A model generated the notes under the pieces. It searched no databases and had not been told where the DNA came from. It saw only the letters and a program-made list of their open reading frames with translations. This document shows positions 7,107 to 16,012 of a DNA stretch of 31,405 nt, in pieces (position 1 is the first letter of the stretch; every line of letters starts with the position of its first letter). Source of the stretch: SIG575 sp964474295 (GTDB lineage: Bacteria; Bacillota; Clostridia; Oscillospirales; Acutalibacteraceae); the NCBI GenBank assembly GCA_964474295.1, contig CAYYRN010000021.1, positions 1 to 31,405 of the forward strand, read 5' to 3'. Position numbers and translations under genes: made by a program.

Positions 7107-9485
7107 TTAACTTCTGAGGGAAATGCCGAGTTTATCAAGTGCCTTAATTGCTTTTTTGACAACATTATCGGATTCCTCATCCGTAAGCGTTCTGTCTTCG
7201 GCTCTGAGCTTTAAGCTGAATGCAACGCTCTTTTTGCCATCTTCGATTTGAGAACCTGTGTAAACATCGAAAAGCTCGATTTTTTCAAGAAGCTTGCCTG
7301 CGGCACTGCTTATTGCTTTTTCAAGCGTGAGAACGGGAATTTCTCTGTCACAAACAAAAGCAAGGTCACGGCTTGTTGCGGGGAACTTCGGCAAACGCTT
7401 GTATGTTTTCGGCTTTCTGCCTTTTGTGAAAATTGTTTCAACATCGATTCTCGCAACGTAGCATTTTTCGCCTATGCCGTAGTTTTCAAGAACAGAGGGA
7501 TGAATTTCACCGAACACGGCAAATTCTTCACCGTCTATTGTAAGCCTTGCCGTTCTTCCGGGGTGGAATGTCGGATTTGTGCTTACAGCCTCAACATCAT
7601 AGCCGTAAAGTCCAGCTTTTTCAAGAATTTCTTCGACAATACCTTTAAGCTCGAAGAAATCACATTCGCCGTACATACCGATGCAAATTTTCTGCTTTTC
7701 AAGAGGAAGCGTATCTGTTCCCTGATAAGTATATTCAACGGGAATTTCGTAAAGATGAGCTTTTTCGTTTCTGTTTTTATAGTTTCTTGCAAGAACTTCC
7801 ATCATTGACGGAATAGCGTTTGTTCTCATCACGCTTGTATCTTCACCGAGAGGGTTGGAAATTACGACCGAATTTCTGAACTCGCTGTCGGACGGAAGAT
7901 TGATTTTGTCATAATATTTGGGACTGATAAACGAAAATGTTTCGATTTCCGTCAAGCCACAGCCCAAGCAGGTTGAACGAATCAGCTTTTCAAGCTGCTG
8001 TTTTTCCGTAAGTCTTGCATTTGCAACACCGGAAAGCTCTCTGTTCGGAATTGCCTGATAGCCGTAAAATCTTGCGATTTCCTCGGAAATATCTGCTTTA
8101 TGCTCAATATCGTTTCTGAAATACGGAACGGTAATTTCTCCGTTTTCAACGGTAAATCCGATTTTTTCGAGTATCTTTTTCTGCTCCTCGGCACTTACAT
8201 CTATACCGATAAATTTATTTACCCATTCAGGCTCAAAGCTAAGCTTAACCGCCTCTTTAGGTGTGGGGAAGCAGTCAACTATGCCGCCGACAACATCGCC
8301 CGCATCGAGCATTTCGACAAGCTCCAATGCCCTTTTAAGGCAAACTTCACAGCTTGCGGGATTAAGCTCTTTTTCATATCTTGTGCAGGCTTCGGTACGA
8401 AGTGAAAGTGCTTTTGATGTTCTGCGGACACTTACGCCGTTAAAGCCTGCGGATTCAAAGACGATAGTTGTTGTGTCATCCATAATTCCGCTGAACTCAC
8501 CGCCCATTACGCCTGCCACGGCAACGGGTTTGTTTTCATCGGCAATAACAAGCATTTCTTCGGAAAGGTTCCTTTCAATACCGTCAAGGGTTGTTATTTT
8601 TTCATCCTTGCGTGCATTTCTTACAATTACCTTACCGCCGTCAAGATATCTCAAGTCAAATGCGTGCATAGGCTGACCGTATTCGAGCATAACGAAGTTT
8701 GTTATATCGACAATGTTATTGATAGGTCTTACACCGCTTGCACGAAGTCTTTCTCTTATCCACCTCGGTGACGGCTTGATTCTGACATTTTTTACAACCG
8801 CACCGCAATAACGGTAGCATTTTGAGGGTTCTTCGATTGTAACGGAAAGATATTCGTTTACGTCCCCTCCGACACCTTTGACAACGGGTTCGTTGATTTT
8901 CAACGGCTTGCCGAATGTTGCTGCAGCTTCCCTCGCAAGACCGATAACGCTCAAACAGTCTGAACGGTTTGATGTAATTTCAAATTCCGTAACAACATCA
9001 TTAAGACCGATGGCATCGTGGATATCCAATCCCAATGTTTTTTCGCAGTCATCACCGAGAACAAAAATGCCGTCCTCGATTGCGTTCGGGAAATCGTGAA
9101 CCGTAAGACCGAGTTCACCGAGCGAGCAAAGCATACCGTTGCTTTCAACACCGCGGAGCTTTCCTTTTTTTATTTTATGTCCGCCGAAAACAACGGAATT
9201 ATCAAGTGCGACAGGCACATAATCACCTGCTGTAAGGTTTTGCGCACCTGTTACGATTTGGATATTTTTTTCTTTTCCGACATTTATTTGGCAAATCCAA
9301 AGATGGTCGGAATCGGGATGTCTTTCAAGGCTTTCAACCTTGCCGACAACTATGTTCTTGAGTTCTTCGCCCTCTTTTTCGTAGCTTTCGACTTTTGAAC
9401 CGGAAATTGTCATATCATCCGCAAACTGCTTATCGCTGACGTTAATTTCAACATAGTCATTTAACCACTTTTTAGACAAATTCAT
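7107..9485 (-). CDS. pheT: Phenylalanyl-tRNA synthetase beta subunit
   Basis: PheT pairs with PheS as an alpha2-beta2 enzyme that charges tRNA-Phe. The 792-residue product has the full bacterial layout: N-terminal MNLSKKWLNDYVEI, a tRNA-binding OB domain (about 40-150, with ERHPDSDHLWICQINVG), the B3/B4 editing domain in the middle, a B5 domain, a catalytic-like core and the C-terminal ferredoxin-fold anticodon-binding domain (starting near YKRLPKFPATSRDLAFV). Length is normal. AAGGAGG lies 9 bases before the ATG, and the gene starts 19 bases after the pheS stop, so the two are cotranscribed and controlled by the T-box leader. Confidence 0.98.
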   Translation of the reverse strand: MNLSKKWLNDYVEINVSDKQFADDMTISGSKVESYEKEGEELKNIVVGKVESLERHPDSDHLWICQINVGKEKNIQIVTGAQNLTAGDYVPVALDNSVVFGGHKIKKGKLRGVESNGMLCSLGELGLTVHDFPNAIEDGIFVLGDDCEKTLGLDIHDAIGLNDVVTEFEITSNRSDCLSVIGLAREAAATFGKPLKINEPVVKGVGGDVNEYLSVTIEEPSKCYRYCGAVVKNVRIKPSPRWIRERLRASGVRPINNIVDITNFVMLEYGQPMHAFDLRYLDGGKVIVRNARKDEKITTLDGIERNLSEEMLVIADENKPVAVAGVMGGEFSGIMDDTTTIVFESAGFNGVSVRRTSKALSLRTEACTRYEKELNPASCEVCLKRALELVEMLDAGDVVGGIVDCFPTPKEAVKLSFEPEWVNKFIGIDVSAEEQKKILEKIGFTVENGEITVPYFRNDIEHKADISEEIARFYGYQAIPNRELSGVANARLTEKQQLEKLIRSTCLGCGLTEIETFSFISPKYYDKINLPSDSEFRNSVVISNPLGEDTSVMRTNAIPSMMEVLARNYKNRNEKAHLYEIPVEYTYQGTDTLPLEKQKICIGMYGECDFFELKGIVEEILEKAGLYGYDVEAVSTNPTFHPGRTARLTIDGEEFAVFGEIHPSVLENYGIGEKCYVARIDVETIFTKGRKPKTYKRLPKFPATSRDLAFVCDREIPVLTLEKAISSAAGKLLEKIELFDVYTGSQIEDGKKSVAFSLKLRAEDRTLTDEESDNVVKKAIKALDKLGISLRS

Positions 9486-9504
9486 ACCGTGACACCCTCC
9501 TTAG

Positions 9505-10524
9505 TTAAAACTGACCGAGAAAACGCATATCGTTCTCGTAAAGCAATCTCATATCATCAATATCAAAGCGGAACATTACAAGTCTTTCAAGACCTACGCC
9601 GAAGGCATAACCGCTGTAAACCTCAGGGTCAACTCCGCAACCGCTGAGAACCTTGGGATGAACCATACCCGCACCGAGGATTTCGATGAAGCCCTCGCCT
9701 TTGCACATCGGGCATCCCTTACCTCCGCATTTGAAACAGGTTACGTCTATTTCGCAGGACGGCTCCGTAAACGGGAAATGGTGCGGACGAAGACGGATTT
9801 TTGTATCGTTACCGTAAAGCCTTTTTGCAAAAGCTTCAAGCGTTCCTTTAAGGTCACCCATTGTGATGCCCTTATCGACAACAAGACCTTCGATTTGATG
9901 AAACAGCGGCGAATGTGTTGCGTCAACCGCATCCGAACGGAAAACACGTCCGGGAGAAATTACTCTGATAGGAGGCTTCTGCTGTTCCATAACACGAATC
10001 TGAACGGGTGATGTCTGCGTTCTGAGAAGCATATTTTCGGTAATATAGAAAGTATCCTGTGTATCACGGGCAGGATGGTCTTTCGGGATATTCAAAGCCT
10101 CGAAGTTATAATAGTCCCATTCGATTTCGGGGCCTGTTGCAATATCAAATCCCATTCCGAGGAAGATATCCTTAACCTCATCAAGCACAATGTTAAGCGG
10201 ATGCTTATGTCCGAGCGATGCTTTTTTGCCGGGCATTGTGACATCGAGCTTTTCATCCTTTAACTTCTTTTCAAGCAATGCTTTTTTGATTTTTTCTTCC
10301 GTTGCTTCAACAAGCTCTTCGATTGACGTTCTGACTTCGTTTGCAAGCTGGCCCATTACGGGACGCTCCTCAGGAGAAAGCTTACCCATTTGCTTTAAAA
10401 CGGCTGTAAGCTCACCTTTCTTGCCTAAATATTTAACTCTTACATTTTCAAGCTCCTGCTTCGTGTTAGCCAATTCGAGAGATGCCTTGGCTTCACGGGC
10501 AATATTTTCGAGCATTTCTTTCAT
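9505..10524 (-). CDS. pheS: Phenylalanyl-tRNA synthetase alpha subunit
   Basis: PheS holds the aminoacylation site. The 339-residue product has an N-terminal coiled-coil arm (about 1-90), then class II core motifs: RVFRSDAVDATHSPLFHQIEG (motif 2 region) and GYAFGVGLERLVMFRFDIDD (motif 3). The CFKCGGKGCPMCKGEGF segment is the cysteine-rich insert found in many Firmicute PheS proteins. Several in-frame starts exist (TTG 10545, ATG 10542, ATG 10524). The one at 10524 is chosen since AAAGGAAAG lies about 6 bases upstream and the product then starts MKEMLENIAREA as is usual. It follows a T-box leader and precedes pheT. Confidence 0.97.
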   Translation of the reverse strand: MKEMLENIAREAKASLELANTKQELENVRVKYLGKKGELTAVLKQMGKLSPEERPVMGQLANEVRTSIEELVEATEEKIKKALLEKKLKDEKLDVTMPGKKASLGHKHPLNIVLDEVKDIFLGMGFDIATGPEIEWDYYNFEALNIPKDHPARDTQDTFYITENMLLRTQTSPVQIRVMEQQKPPIRVISPGRVFRSDAVDATHSPLFHQIEGLVVDKGITMGDLKGTLEAFAKRLYGNDTKIRLRPHHFPFTEPSCEIDVTCFKCGGKGCPMCKGEGFIEILGAGMVHPKVLSGCGVDPEVYSGYAFGVGLERLVMFRFDIDDMRLLYENDMRFLGQF

Positions 10525-10551
10525 TTCGGTCTTTCCTTTCATCAATAATAT

Positions 10552-10586
10552 AAAAAAAGCTTTCGCCCCTTACAAGGGACGAAAGC
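10552..10586 (-). terminator. T-box conditional terminator before pheS
   Basis: Minus-strand GC-rich stem GCTTTCG(T)CCCTT with AAGGGGCGAAAGC (10559-10586) is followed by seven T (10552-10558). Its 5' arm includes the CGTCCCTT that can instead pair with the T-box motif, giving the usual terminator/antiterminator switch. Confidence 0.92.
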
Positions 10587-10815
10587 ATAAAATTACCTTC
10601 CGCGGTACCACCCTTATTTTTGCACTGCCTTGCGGCAAAGAGCAAACACTCTTTTTTCCTTTAACGCAGGAAACACGTCAAAACCTACAACCCGACAGCT
10701 TCAGTATGCCGCTCCAAAGTGAACTTCGGTGTTGCTCAAAACAGGCAGGATTTCAGCCTCGTCCCACCCTCTCTGACTTTTGACTGCAAACACTTACTCT
10801 CTTTTTCATAGCGTT
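10552..10815 (-). promoter_or_regulatory. Phe T-box riboswitch leader of pheST
   Basis: The leader contains the T-box consensus AGGGTGGTACCGCGG on the minus strand (10600-10614), immediately upstream of a conditional terminator (10552-10586). Upstream lies a Stem I region of about 150 bases. The sequence GAAGTTCACTTTGG contains a candidate specifier codon TTC (10721-10723), which fits Phe and the downstream genes. Uncharged tRNA-Phe is expected to pair with the specifier and the T-box bulge, stabilise the antiterminator and allow pheST transcription. The T-box motif and terminator are seen directly; the exact specifier position is an interpretation of the linear sequence. Confidence 0.92.
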
Positions 10816-10821
10816 TGGAAT

Positions 10822-10850
10822 ATTTTATCACAAACGCACAAAAAAAGCAA
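10822..10850 (-). promoter_or_regulatory. Probable sigma-A promoter of the pheST leader
   Basis: Minus-strand TTGCTT (10845-10850), 17 bases, TAAAAT (10822-10827). It starts just after the eamA stop and would place the RNA start near 10815, at the beginning of the T-box leader. The -35 is imperfect. Confidence 0.55.
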
Positions 10851-10856
10851 GGGTTT

Positions 10857-11741
10857 TCAATCAGTTTTTCTTTCGGGAAGTTTAAGTTGTGACAAAACTA
10901 TACCTACGAATATCAGCAGACAGCCGATATATGCCGAATTTGTCATCTTTTCGTTTTGGAGCAAAGCTCCTCCGATTGCTCCGAAAACCGATTCCGTTGA
11001 CAAAACAATCGCAGAAAAGGTGGGGTCGGAATCCTTTTGACCGAGAATTTGGCAGGTGTAAGCCACACCCACGGACATAAGTCCGCCGTACAAAATCGGA
11101 ACAGCGGCATCTTTGATTGCGGCAAAGCTTATATCTTCAAAAATTAATGCACAGACAATGCACAGCACCGAACACACCGCAAATTGCATTTGTGCGAATT
11201 TAAGCGCACTGATTTGCGAAACGTATTTATCGATAACCAAAATATGCAATGCCCAGAAGACAGAGCCGACAAGCAAAACCAAATCGCCTATGCCCACACC
11301 CTCTTCGCCCGTCATACACAAAAGGTACAAACCGCCTACGGAAAAGGCGGCACCAATCCAAGTGAGTACGTTTGTTTTTTTCTTAAAAAACACAAATGAA
11401 ATCAGCGGAACCAAAACGGTGTAAAGTCCTGTAATAAAGCCTGACTTTCCGGCACTGTTTGTTATTTCGACACCGTACTGCTGTAATGAGGAAGCTATAA
11501 ACAGGAAAACACCTCCGATGAGTGCGGCTTTAAATGTCATTTTGAATTTTTCTTTATCGAACTTTTCTTTTTCAAAAAAATATATTACCGGAAAAAGAGA
11601 AACAGCACCGAGTGCAAAGCGTATACCGTTGAATGTAAACGCGCCCACATACTGTGCGCCTACTTTTTGCGCAACAAACGCAAATCCCCATATTATTGCC
11701 GTAAGAAACAGCAGAAAAACCGACTTCGGTTTTGTTTTCAT
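10857..11741 (-). CDS. EamA/DMT-family inner membrane transporter
   Basis: The 294-residue product has about ten hydrophobic helices in two repeats of five, typical of the drug/metabolite transporter EamA family. It starts MKTKPKSVFLLFLTAIIWGFAF, and the IWG-F-x-A motif in the first helix is characteristic. These proteins usually export amino acids or related metabolites; the substrate cannot be read here. AGGTGA lies upstream of the ATG at 11741. Only 19 bases separate it from the potD stop, so it is probably the last gene of the potABCD operon, which hints at polyamine- or amino-acid-related efflux (inference). Confidence 0.88.
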   Translation of the reverse strand: MKTKPKSVFLLFLTAIIWGFAFVAQKVGAQYVGAFTFNGIRFALGAVSLFPVIYFFEKEKFDKEKFKMTFKAALIGGVFLFIASSLQQYGVEITNSAGKSGFITGLYTVLVPLISFVFFKKKTNVLTWIGAAFSVGGLYLLCMTGEEGVGIGDLVLLVGSVFWALHILVIDKYVSQISALKFAQMQFAVCSVLCIVCALIFEDISFAAIKDAAVPILYGGLMSVGVAYTCQILGQKDSDPTFSAIVLSTESVFGAIGGALLQNEKMTNSAYIGCLLIFVGIVLSQLKLPERKTD

Positions 11742-11760
11742 TTTTTCACCTGCTTAAACA

Positions 11761-12981
11761 TCAAACGTCATAAAGCTTTTGACGTTTTTTCTTTTTCACC
11801 CTGCTGTAAACAATTGCAGCCAAGCCTATTGCGGCAACAGAACCGAGCTTAATGTATATTGCCGTGTTGGACGTACCCTCAACCTTGAGTTGTGACCACA
11901 GCGTTGTCATAAGCGACAGCGTTTCGCTATCCAAGTTATGGAAATAAGAAACCGTGGGCATATCTTCCTCATCGGGGTAAAGAATTTTGCTGTCCTTTAA
12001 GCTGTAATTCTCGTTTTCAAGCACAAGCTTGTTCGGTGTGGCATAACACAAATACTCCGCATTTGCAAGTGCCACATCCTCACTGAGCAAAAAGTTTATA
12101 TAAAGCTCCGCCGCTTCTTTATTTCGGCTGCTTTTCGGAATACATATTGCATCGATAAAAATGTTTGTACCCTCTTCGGGATAATAAAAAGCCAAATCAT
12201 CATTATTTTCTTTCATCAGCAAATAATCGCCCGCATAATAAGCACCGATTGCCGCATCACCCGATTCAAGCTTGTTGAAAATTTCATCCGAAACATAAGA
12301 CTGCACAACGCTTTTTTGTTCAACGAGCTTATTGTATGCCGCACGCCACTCCGATTCGTTTTGAGTGTTTACATCTATTCCGAGCAAAAACATCGCACTT
12401 GCGAAGCCGTCACGGGAATTGTTAAATTGCAAAATCTGTCCTTTGTAATTATCATCCCACATCAGGCTCCAGCTTTTCGGAGTTTCTTTTACAACGGAAG
12501 TGTTATAAATCACTCCGACCATACCCACGTTATACGGCACGCTGTATTCATCATCGGGGTCATAATAAAGTCCCTTATACTTCTCCATTATATTTTTGTA
12601 ATTCGGGATATTATCGTAGTTGATTTTTTGCAGATAGCCCTCGTTTATAAGCCTCTGAATCATATAATCCGAGGGAATCACTATATCGTAATTTGCACCT
12701 CCGCTTTTGAGCTTTGTGTACATATTTTCGTTTGTGTCATATGTTGTGTAATTTACTTTAATACCTGTCAGTTTTTCAAATTCCTTATTGACATTCAAAG
12801 TTCCCTCGCTGCCGTCGGAAATATATTCACCCCAATTGTAAACGTTTATCGACGTGCCTGCAAGCTCTTTATATTTTTCCGCAAGCTCGTTTTCCGTAAG
12901 AGGTGAAGATTTTGCGGAGGAAATTAAGGGAAAGGAAAATGTTAAAGCCAACACAAGAAACAAGGTTGTGATTTTTTTCAT
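11761..12981 (-). CDS. potD: Spermidine/putrescine ABC transporter substrate-binding protein, with C-terminal membrane anchor
   Basis: PotD binds polyamines outside the cell and hands them to PotBC. The 406-residue product has a signal peptide (MKKITTLFLVLALTFSFPLI, cut after about A23), then the family start INVYNWGEYISDG and the conserved YDIVIPSDYMIQRLI and YYAGDYLLM segments. The signal peptide has no lipobox cysteine. Instead the C-terminus carries one hydrophobic helix (GSVAAIGLAAIVYS, about 378-393) followed by KKKKRQK, a membrane anchor with its tail inside. The ATG at 12981 has AGGAGGGG upstream; an extension to 13077 runs into potC and is unlikely. Last of potABCD. Confidence 0.94.
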   Translation of the reverse strand: MKKITTLFLVLALTFSFPLISSAKSSPLTENELAEKYKELAGTSINVYNWGEYISDGSEGTLNVNKEFEKLTGIKVNYTTYDTNENMYTKLKSGGANYDIVIPSDYMIQRLINEGYLQKINYDNIPNYKNIMEKYKGLYYDPDDEYSVPYNVGMVGVIYNTSVVKETPKSWSLMWDDNYKGQILQFNNSRDGFASAMFLLGIDVNTQNESEWRAAYNKLVEQKSVVQSYVSDEIFNKLESGDAAIGAYYAGDYLLMKENNDDLAFYYPEEGTNIFIDAICIPKSSRNKEAAELYINFLLSEDVALANAEYLCYATPNKLVLENENYSLKDSKILYPDEEDMPTVSYFHNLDSETLSLMTTLWSQLKVEGTSNTAIYIKLGSVAAIGLAAIVYSRVKKKKRQKLYDV

Positions 12982-13003
12982 ATCACCCCTCCTGTTCTGA
13001 AAA

Positions 13004-13819
13004 TTATTTGTCCTTTTTCTTCTTTTCTCCTCTTGCCTGTGAAAAATTAATAAGCATAAGAAGAACAAGAATCGCAAAGAAAATTAACGTTGAAAGCGCG
13101 TACATATCAGGCTTTACTCTCTTTTTTGTCATTGAGAACAGTCTTATCGGCAGTGTTTGCCATTCGGGGCCGCTGACAAAGTAGCTTATGATAAAGTCAT
13201 CAAGCGACATTGTAAAAGACATAATAAAGCCTGTTATTATGCCCGGCATAATCGAAGGCAAAATGACCTTAAAAAACGATTTCACAGGCGTACATCCCAA
13301 ATCCATCGCAGCTTCCGAAAGATGCCTGTCCATTTGTCTGAGCTTTGGCGACACGGACAAAATAACATACGGCAAATTAAACGTGACGTGTGCGATAATA
13401 AGCGTCTGCAAGCCGAGAACGCTTTTCATTCCCAAAAGCTTTGCTCCGAAAACAAAAAGAAGCAAAAGAGATATACCTGTAACTATATCGGGATTCATCA
13501 TCGGAACGTTTGTTATGTTATTGATAAGCGAACGGACATATTTGCTTTTTATTTTTTCTATGCCCACCGTTGCGGCAGTGCCGAGGACGGTTGCAATAAG
13601 CGCCGAAGAAACGGCAATTACAAGCGAATTTTTCAGTGCCTTTATTGTATCCTCATCACGCAAAAGCTCCTCATACCACTTCAATGAAAAGCCTGTGAAA
13701 ACAGACGTACTGCTTGATTCGTTAAAAGAAAAAATTATAAGCACAATAATCGGTGCGTAAAGAAAGATATAAACCAAAAGAAGGCACAGCTTTGATGAAA
13801 CACTCATTTTATTGTTCAC
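13004..13819 (-). CDS. potC: Spermidine/putrescine ABC transporter permease PotC
   Basis: A 271-residue inner membrane permease with six predicted helices. It carries the EAA loop SEAAMDLGCTPVKSFFKVILP, which docks on the ATPase PotA. The SLDDFIISYFVSGP segment is typical of PotC-type permeases. The start is a GTG whose bases overlap the potB stop (GTGA), with GGAGGAGG 9 bases upstream; an ATG four codons on is less well placed. Together with PotB it forms the heterodimeric channel. Confidence 0.94.
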   Translation of the reverse strand: MNNKMSVSSKLCLLLVYIFLYAPIIVLIIFSFNESSSTSVFTGFSLKWYEELLRDEDTIKALKNSLVIAVSSALIATVLGTAATVGIEKIKSKYVRSLINNITNVPMMNPDIVTGISLLLLFVFGAKLLGMKSVLGLQTLIIAHVTFNLPYVILSVSPKLRQMDRHLSEAAMDLGCTPVKSFFKVILPSIMPGIITGFIMSFTMSLDDFIISYFVSGPEWQTLPIRLFSMTKKRVKPDMYALSTLIFFAILVLLMLINFSQARGEKKKKDK

Positions 13820-14649
13820 GGCATCATACCTCCTCCGGTTACTTCATCTTCGCCCGAAAAATGATTCATTATTGCCATACAAACAAGAATAAGAACCATA
13901 AGAACAAGTGACAGCGATGCACCGAGATTAAAGTTGTTTGAATTTACAAACTGACTTTCTATAACTTCACCTACAAGTGCAAAATTTCCTCCGCCCAATT
14001 TTTGTGAAATATAGAATGTACTTACAGACGGCACAAACACCATTGTTATGCCCGAAAGTATTCCCGAACGGCTCAACGGAAGAATAACCTTTGTAATAAC
14101 CGTAATTTTTCCCGCACCCAAATCATATGCCGCTTCGACGAGCTTATTGTCAAGCTTTGTAAGAACGGAATAAATCGGCAAAATCATAAAGGGTAAGAAA
14201 TCGTAAACCATACCCAAAACAACGGCACCGGATGTATTAATCATTTGAAAAGGGCCTATTCCGATTTTTTCAAAAAACGTGTTTATAATTCCCGTGTTTT
14301 CAATAAGCGACATTATCGAATATGTTCTTACCAAAAGGCTTGTCCACATCGGGAGCATAACCAGCATAATCATTGTGCTTTGAACTCTGAGCTTTGAGCG
14401 TGAGATTATATAAGCCGTAGGATAAGCTATGATAAGGCAGATAACCGTTGCGACAATGCCGTACCATATTGAATTGAGGAACACTTCCTTATAGGAGGAA
14501 AGTGCCTGAATGTTTGCTAAAGAAAAGTTTCCGTCCGCATCGGTAAAAGAATAATAAGCCACCATAATAAGCGGGGCAACTATAAACAGCACAGACCAAA
14601 CAATATGCGGCGCTGCCAAAAGCTTTGCGGAAAGAGTTTTCTTTTTCAT
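13816..14649 (-). CDS. potB: Spermidine/putrescine ABC transporter permease PotB
   Basis: A 277-residue permease with six predicted helices. It has the PotB-type TSLLVRTYS segment after the third helix, and the ATPase-docking loop VEAAYDLGAGKITVITKVILP. The ATG at 14649 has GGGAGGAT upstream. It lies 20 bases after the potA stop and overlaps potC by four bases, so translation of the two permeases is probably coupled. Confidence 0.94.
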   Translation of the reverse strand: MKKKTLSAKLLAAPHIVWSVLFIVAPLIMVAYYSFTDADGNFSLANIQALSSYKEVFLNSIWYGIVATVICLIIAYPTAYIISRSKLRVQSTMIMLVMLPMWTSLLVRTYSIMSLIENTGIINTFFEKIGIGPFQMINTSGAVVLGMVYDFLPFMILPIYSVLTKLDNKLVEAAYDLGAGKITVITKVILPLSRSGILSGITMVFVPSVSTFYISQKLGGGNFALVGEVIESQFVNSNNFNLGASLSLVLMVLILVCMAIMNHFSGEDEVTGGGMMP

Positions 14650-14669
14650 AAAATCATCCTCCCCCCGAA

Positions 14670-15788
14670 TTATTCTTCCTCTGTAATATCGGATAAGTGG
14701 TCGATTTCATCACTGAAGGAGCTGTAATCACCGAATTTTCCCGAATAAATCGATTTTTTCATAATATGAATTGAATCCGGTTCTATCACAAGACCTATTT
14801 TGTCACCGACCTTTTGCTCATGAATGGATTGAATCATCCATTTAAAGCCACGTATATCAACGATAATTTCAAAATGAACACCCTTAAACGTAACGGAGGT
14901 TACTGTTCCCGAAATCATTCCGTTTTCGGGCGTTGTTACCACAATGTCTTCGGGACGGATTACAACATCAACCGCTTCACCTGTTCCGAAGCCTTTATCA
15001 AGGCACTGGAAAGTATGTCCCGAAAAGCTTGCACGGAAATCCTCCTGCATTATGCCGTCAAGAATGTTACTTTCGCCTATAAAATCGGCAACAAAAGCGT
15101 TTTTAGGCTCATTGTAAATATCTTGCGGTGTGCCGATTTGCTGAATAACTCCGTTATCCATAACCACAACCGTATCGGACATTGAAAGTGCTTCCTCCTG
15201 GTCGTGTGTTACGAAAATAAAGGTTATTCCCAATTTTTGCTGAATGTTTTTAAGTTCAACCTGCATATCCTTACGCAGTTTAAGGTCGAGTGCCGCAAGC
15301 GGCTCATCAAGCAGCAAAACCTTGGGGTCATTTGCAAGCGCACGGGCAATTGCCACACGCTGTTGCTGACCACCGGAAAGAGAATCGATATTTCTTTTGG
15401 AAAAACCTTTCAAGTTAACAAGCTCAAGCATTTCCGCTACACGCTGCTTAATTTCTTCATCCGATTTCTTTTTAAGTCTAAGTCCGAAAGCTATGTTTTC
15501 AAAAACATTCAAATGAGGAAACAATGCGTATTTTTGAAAAATCGTATTAACCTGTCTTTTATAAGGGGGCGTATCATTGATTTTTTTGCCGTTAAAAATA
15601 ACATCACCGCAATCCGGCTGGGTGAAACCTGCAATAACTCTGAGCGTTGTGGTTTTGCCGCAGCCCGAAGGACCGAGTAATGTTATAAATTCTTTGTCTC
15701 TGATATAAAGACTTATATTGTTAAGTATTTTTTCTCCGCCGTATGATACATCAATGTTTTTAAGGTCAATAATGATGTCTTTTTCCAA
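14670..15788 (-). CDS. potA: Spermidine/putrescine ABC transporter ATP-binding protein
   Basis: The 372-residue ATPase drives polyamine import. It has Walker A GPSGCGKTT, Q-loop FQKYALFPH, signature LSGGQQQRVAIARAL, Walker B KVLLLDEPLAALD and switch His in FVTHDQEEA. A C-terminal TOBE-type regulatory domain (about 240-372) is present. The start is a TTG at 15788 (M-E-K-D), supported by GGGAGG 8 bases upstream; no nearby ATG fits. First gene of the potABCD(-eamA) operon, with its own strong promoter. Related families move iron or sulfate, but the gene order A-B-C-D and PotD sequence support polyamines. Confidence 0.95.
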   Translation of the reverse strand: MEKDIIIDLKNIDVSYGGEKILNNISLYIRDKEFITLLGPSGCGKTTTLRVIAGFTQPDCGDVIFNGKKINDTPPYKRQVNTIFQKYALFPHLNVFENIAFGLRLKKKSDEEIKQRVAEMLELVNLKGFSKRNIDSLSGGQQQRVAIARALANDPKVLLLDEPLAALDLKLRKDMQVELKNIQQKLGITFIFVTHDQEEALSMSDTVVVMDNGVIQQIGTPQDIYNEPKNAFVADFIGESNILDGIMQEDFRASFSGHTFQCLDKGFGTGEAVDVVIRPEDIVVTTPENGMISGTVTSVTFKGVHFEIIVDIRGFKWMIQSIHEQKVGDKIGLVIEPDSIHIMKKSIYSGKFGDYSSFSDEIDHLSDITEEE

Positions 15789-15825
15789 TTATACAGCCTC
15801 CCTTTGAGCCTAATTCGTTAGATAT

Positions 15826-15854
15826 ACTATAATGCTAAATTTTTGAAAAGTCAA
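15826..15854 (-). promoter_or_regulatory. Sigma-A type promoter of potABCD
   Basis: Minus-strand TTGACT (15849-15854), 17 bases, TATAGT (15826-15831), about 38 bases from the potA start codon. The remaining 140 bases up to the next gene are A/T-rich; a short CGGA/TCCG dyad near 15883-15895 is the only other thing I see, and it is too short to name. Confidence 0.78.
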
Positions 15855-15990
15855 CACTTTTTTATAAAAATTTCGGACTAATCCGTGCCTTTTTCACACA
15901 AAAATTTATAAATCTGTTTTTTATTCGTTTTTTCTCCGTTTTTCTTTAAAATGCTCACTTTTTATTTTTAATAAAATTCACAATAAATAA

Positions 15991-16012
15991 CCCTGTAAAT
16001 GACTTTACAGGG
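15991..16012 (-). terminator. Probable terminator of the PI-PLC-like gene
   Basis: CCCTGTAAA (15991-15999) and TTTACAGGG (16004-16012) form a perfect 9-bp stem with a TGAC loop, overlapping the stop codon at 16005. The following minus-strand bases (TTATTTATT) are U-rich but not a pure run, so strength is uncertain. Confidence 0.6.

Noticed and set aside
7248..7808. 186-codon plus-strand open frame inside pheT
   Set aside because: Antisense shadow of a strongly conserved gene; no ribosome site and no recognisable domain.
10190..10783. 197-codon plus-strand open frame over pheS and the T-box leader
   Set aside because: It crosses a structured regulatory RNA and the start of pheS; serine- and phenylalanine-rich antisense shadow.
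12316..12906. 196-codon plus-strand open frame inside potD
   Set aside because: Lies antisense to a clear PotD sequence, with composition that mirrors the real frame.
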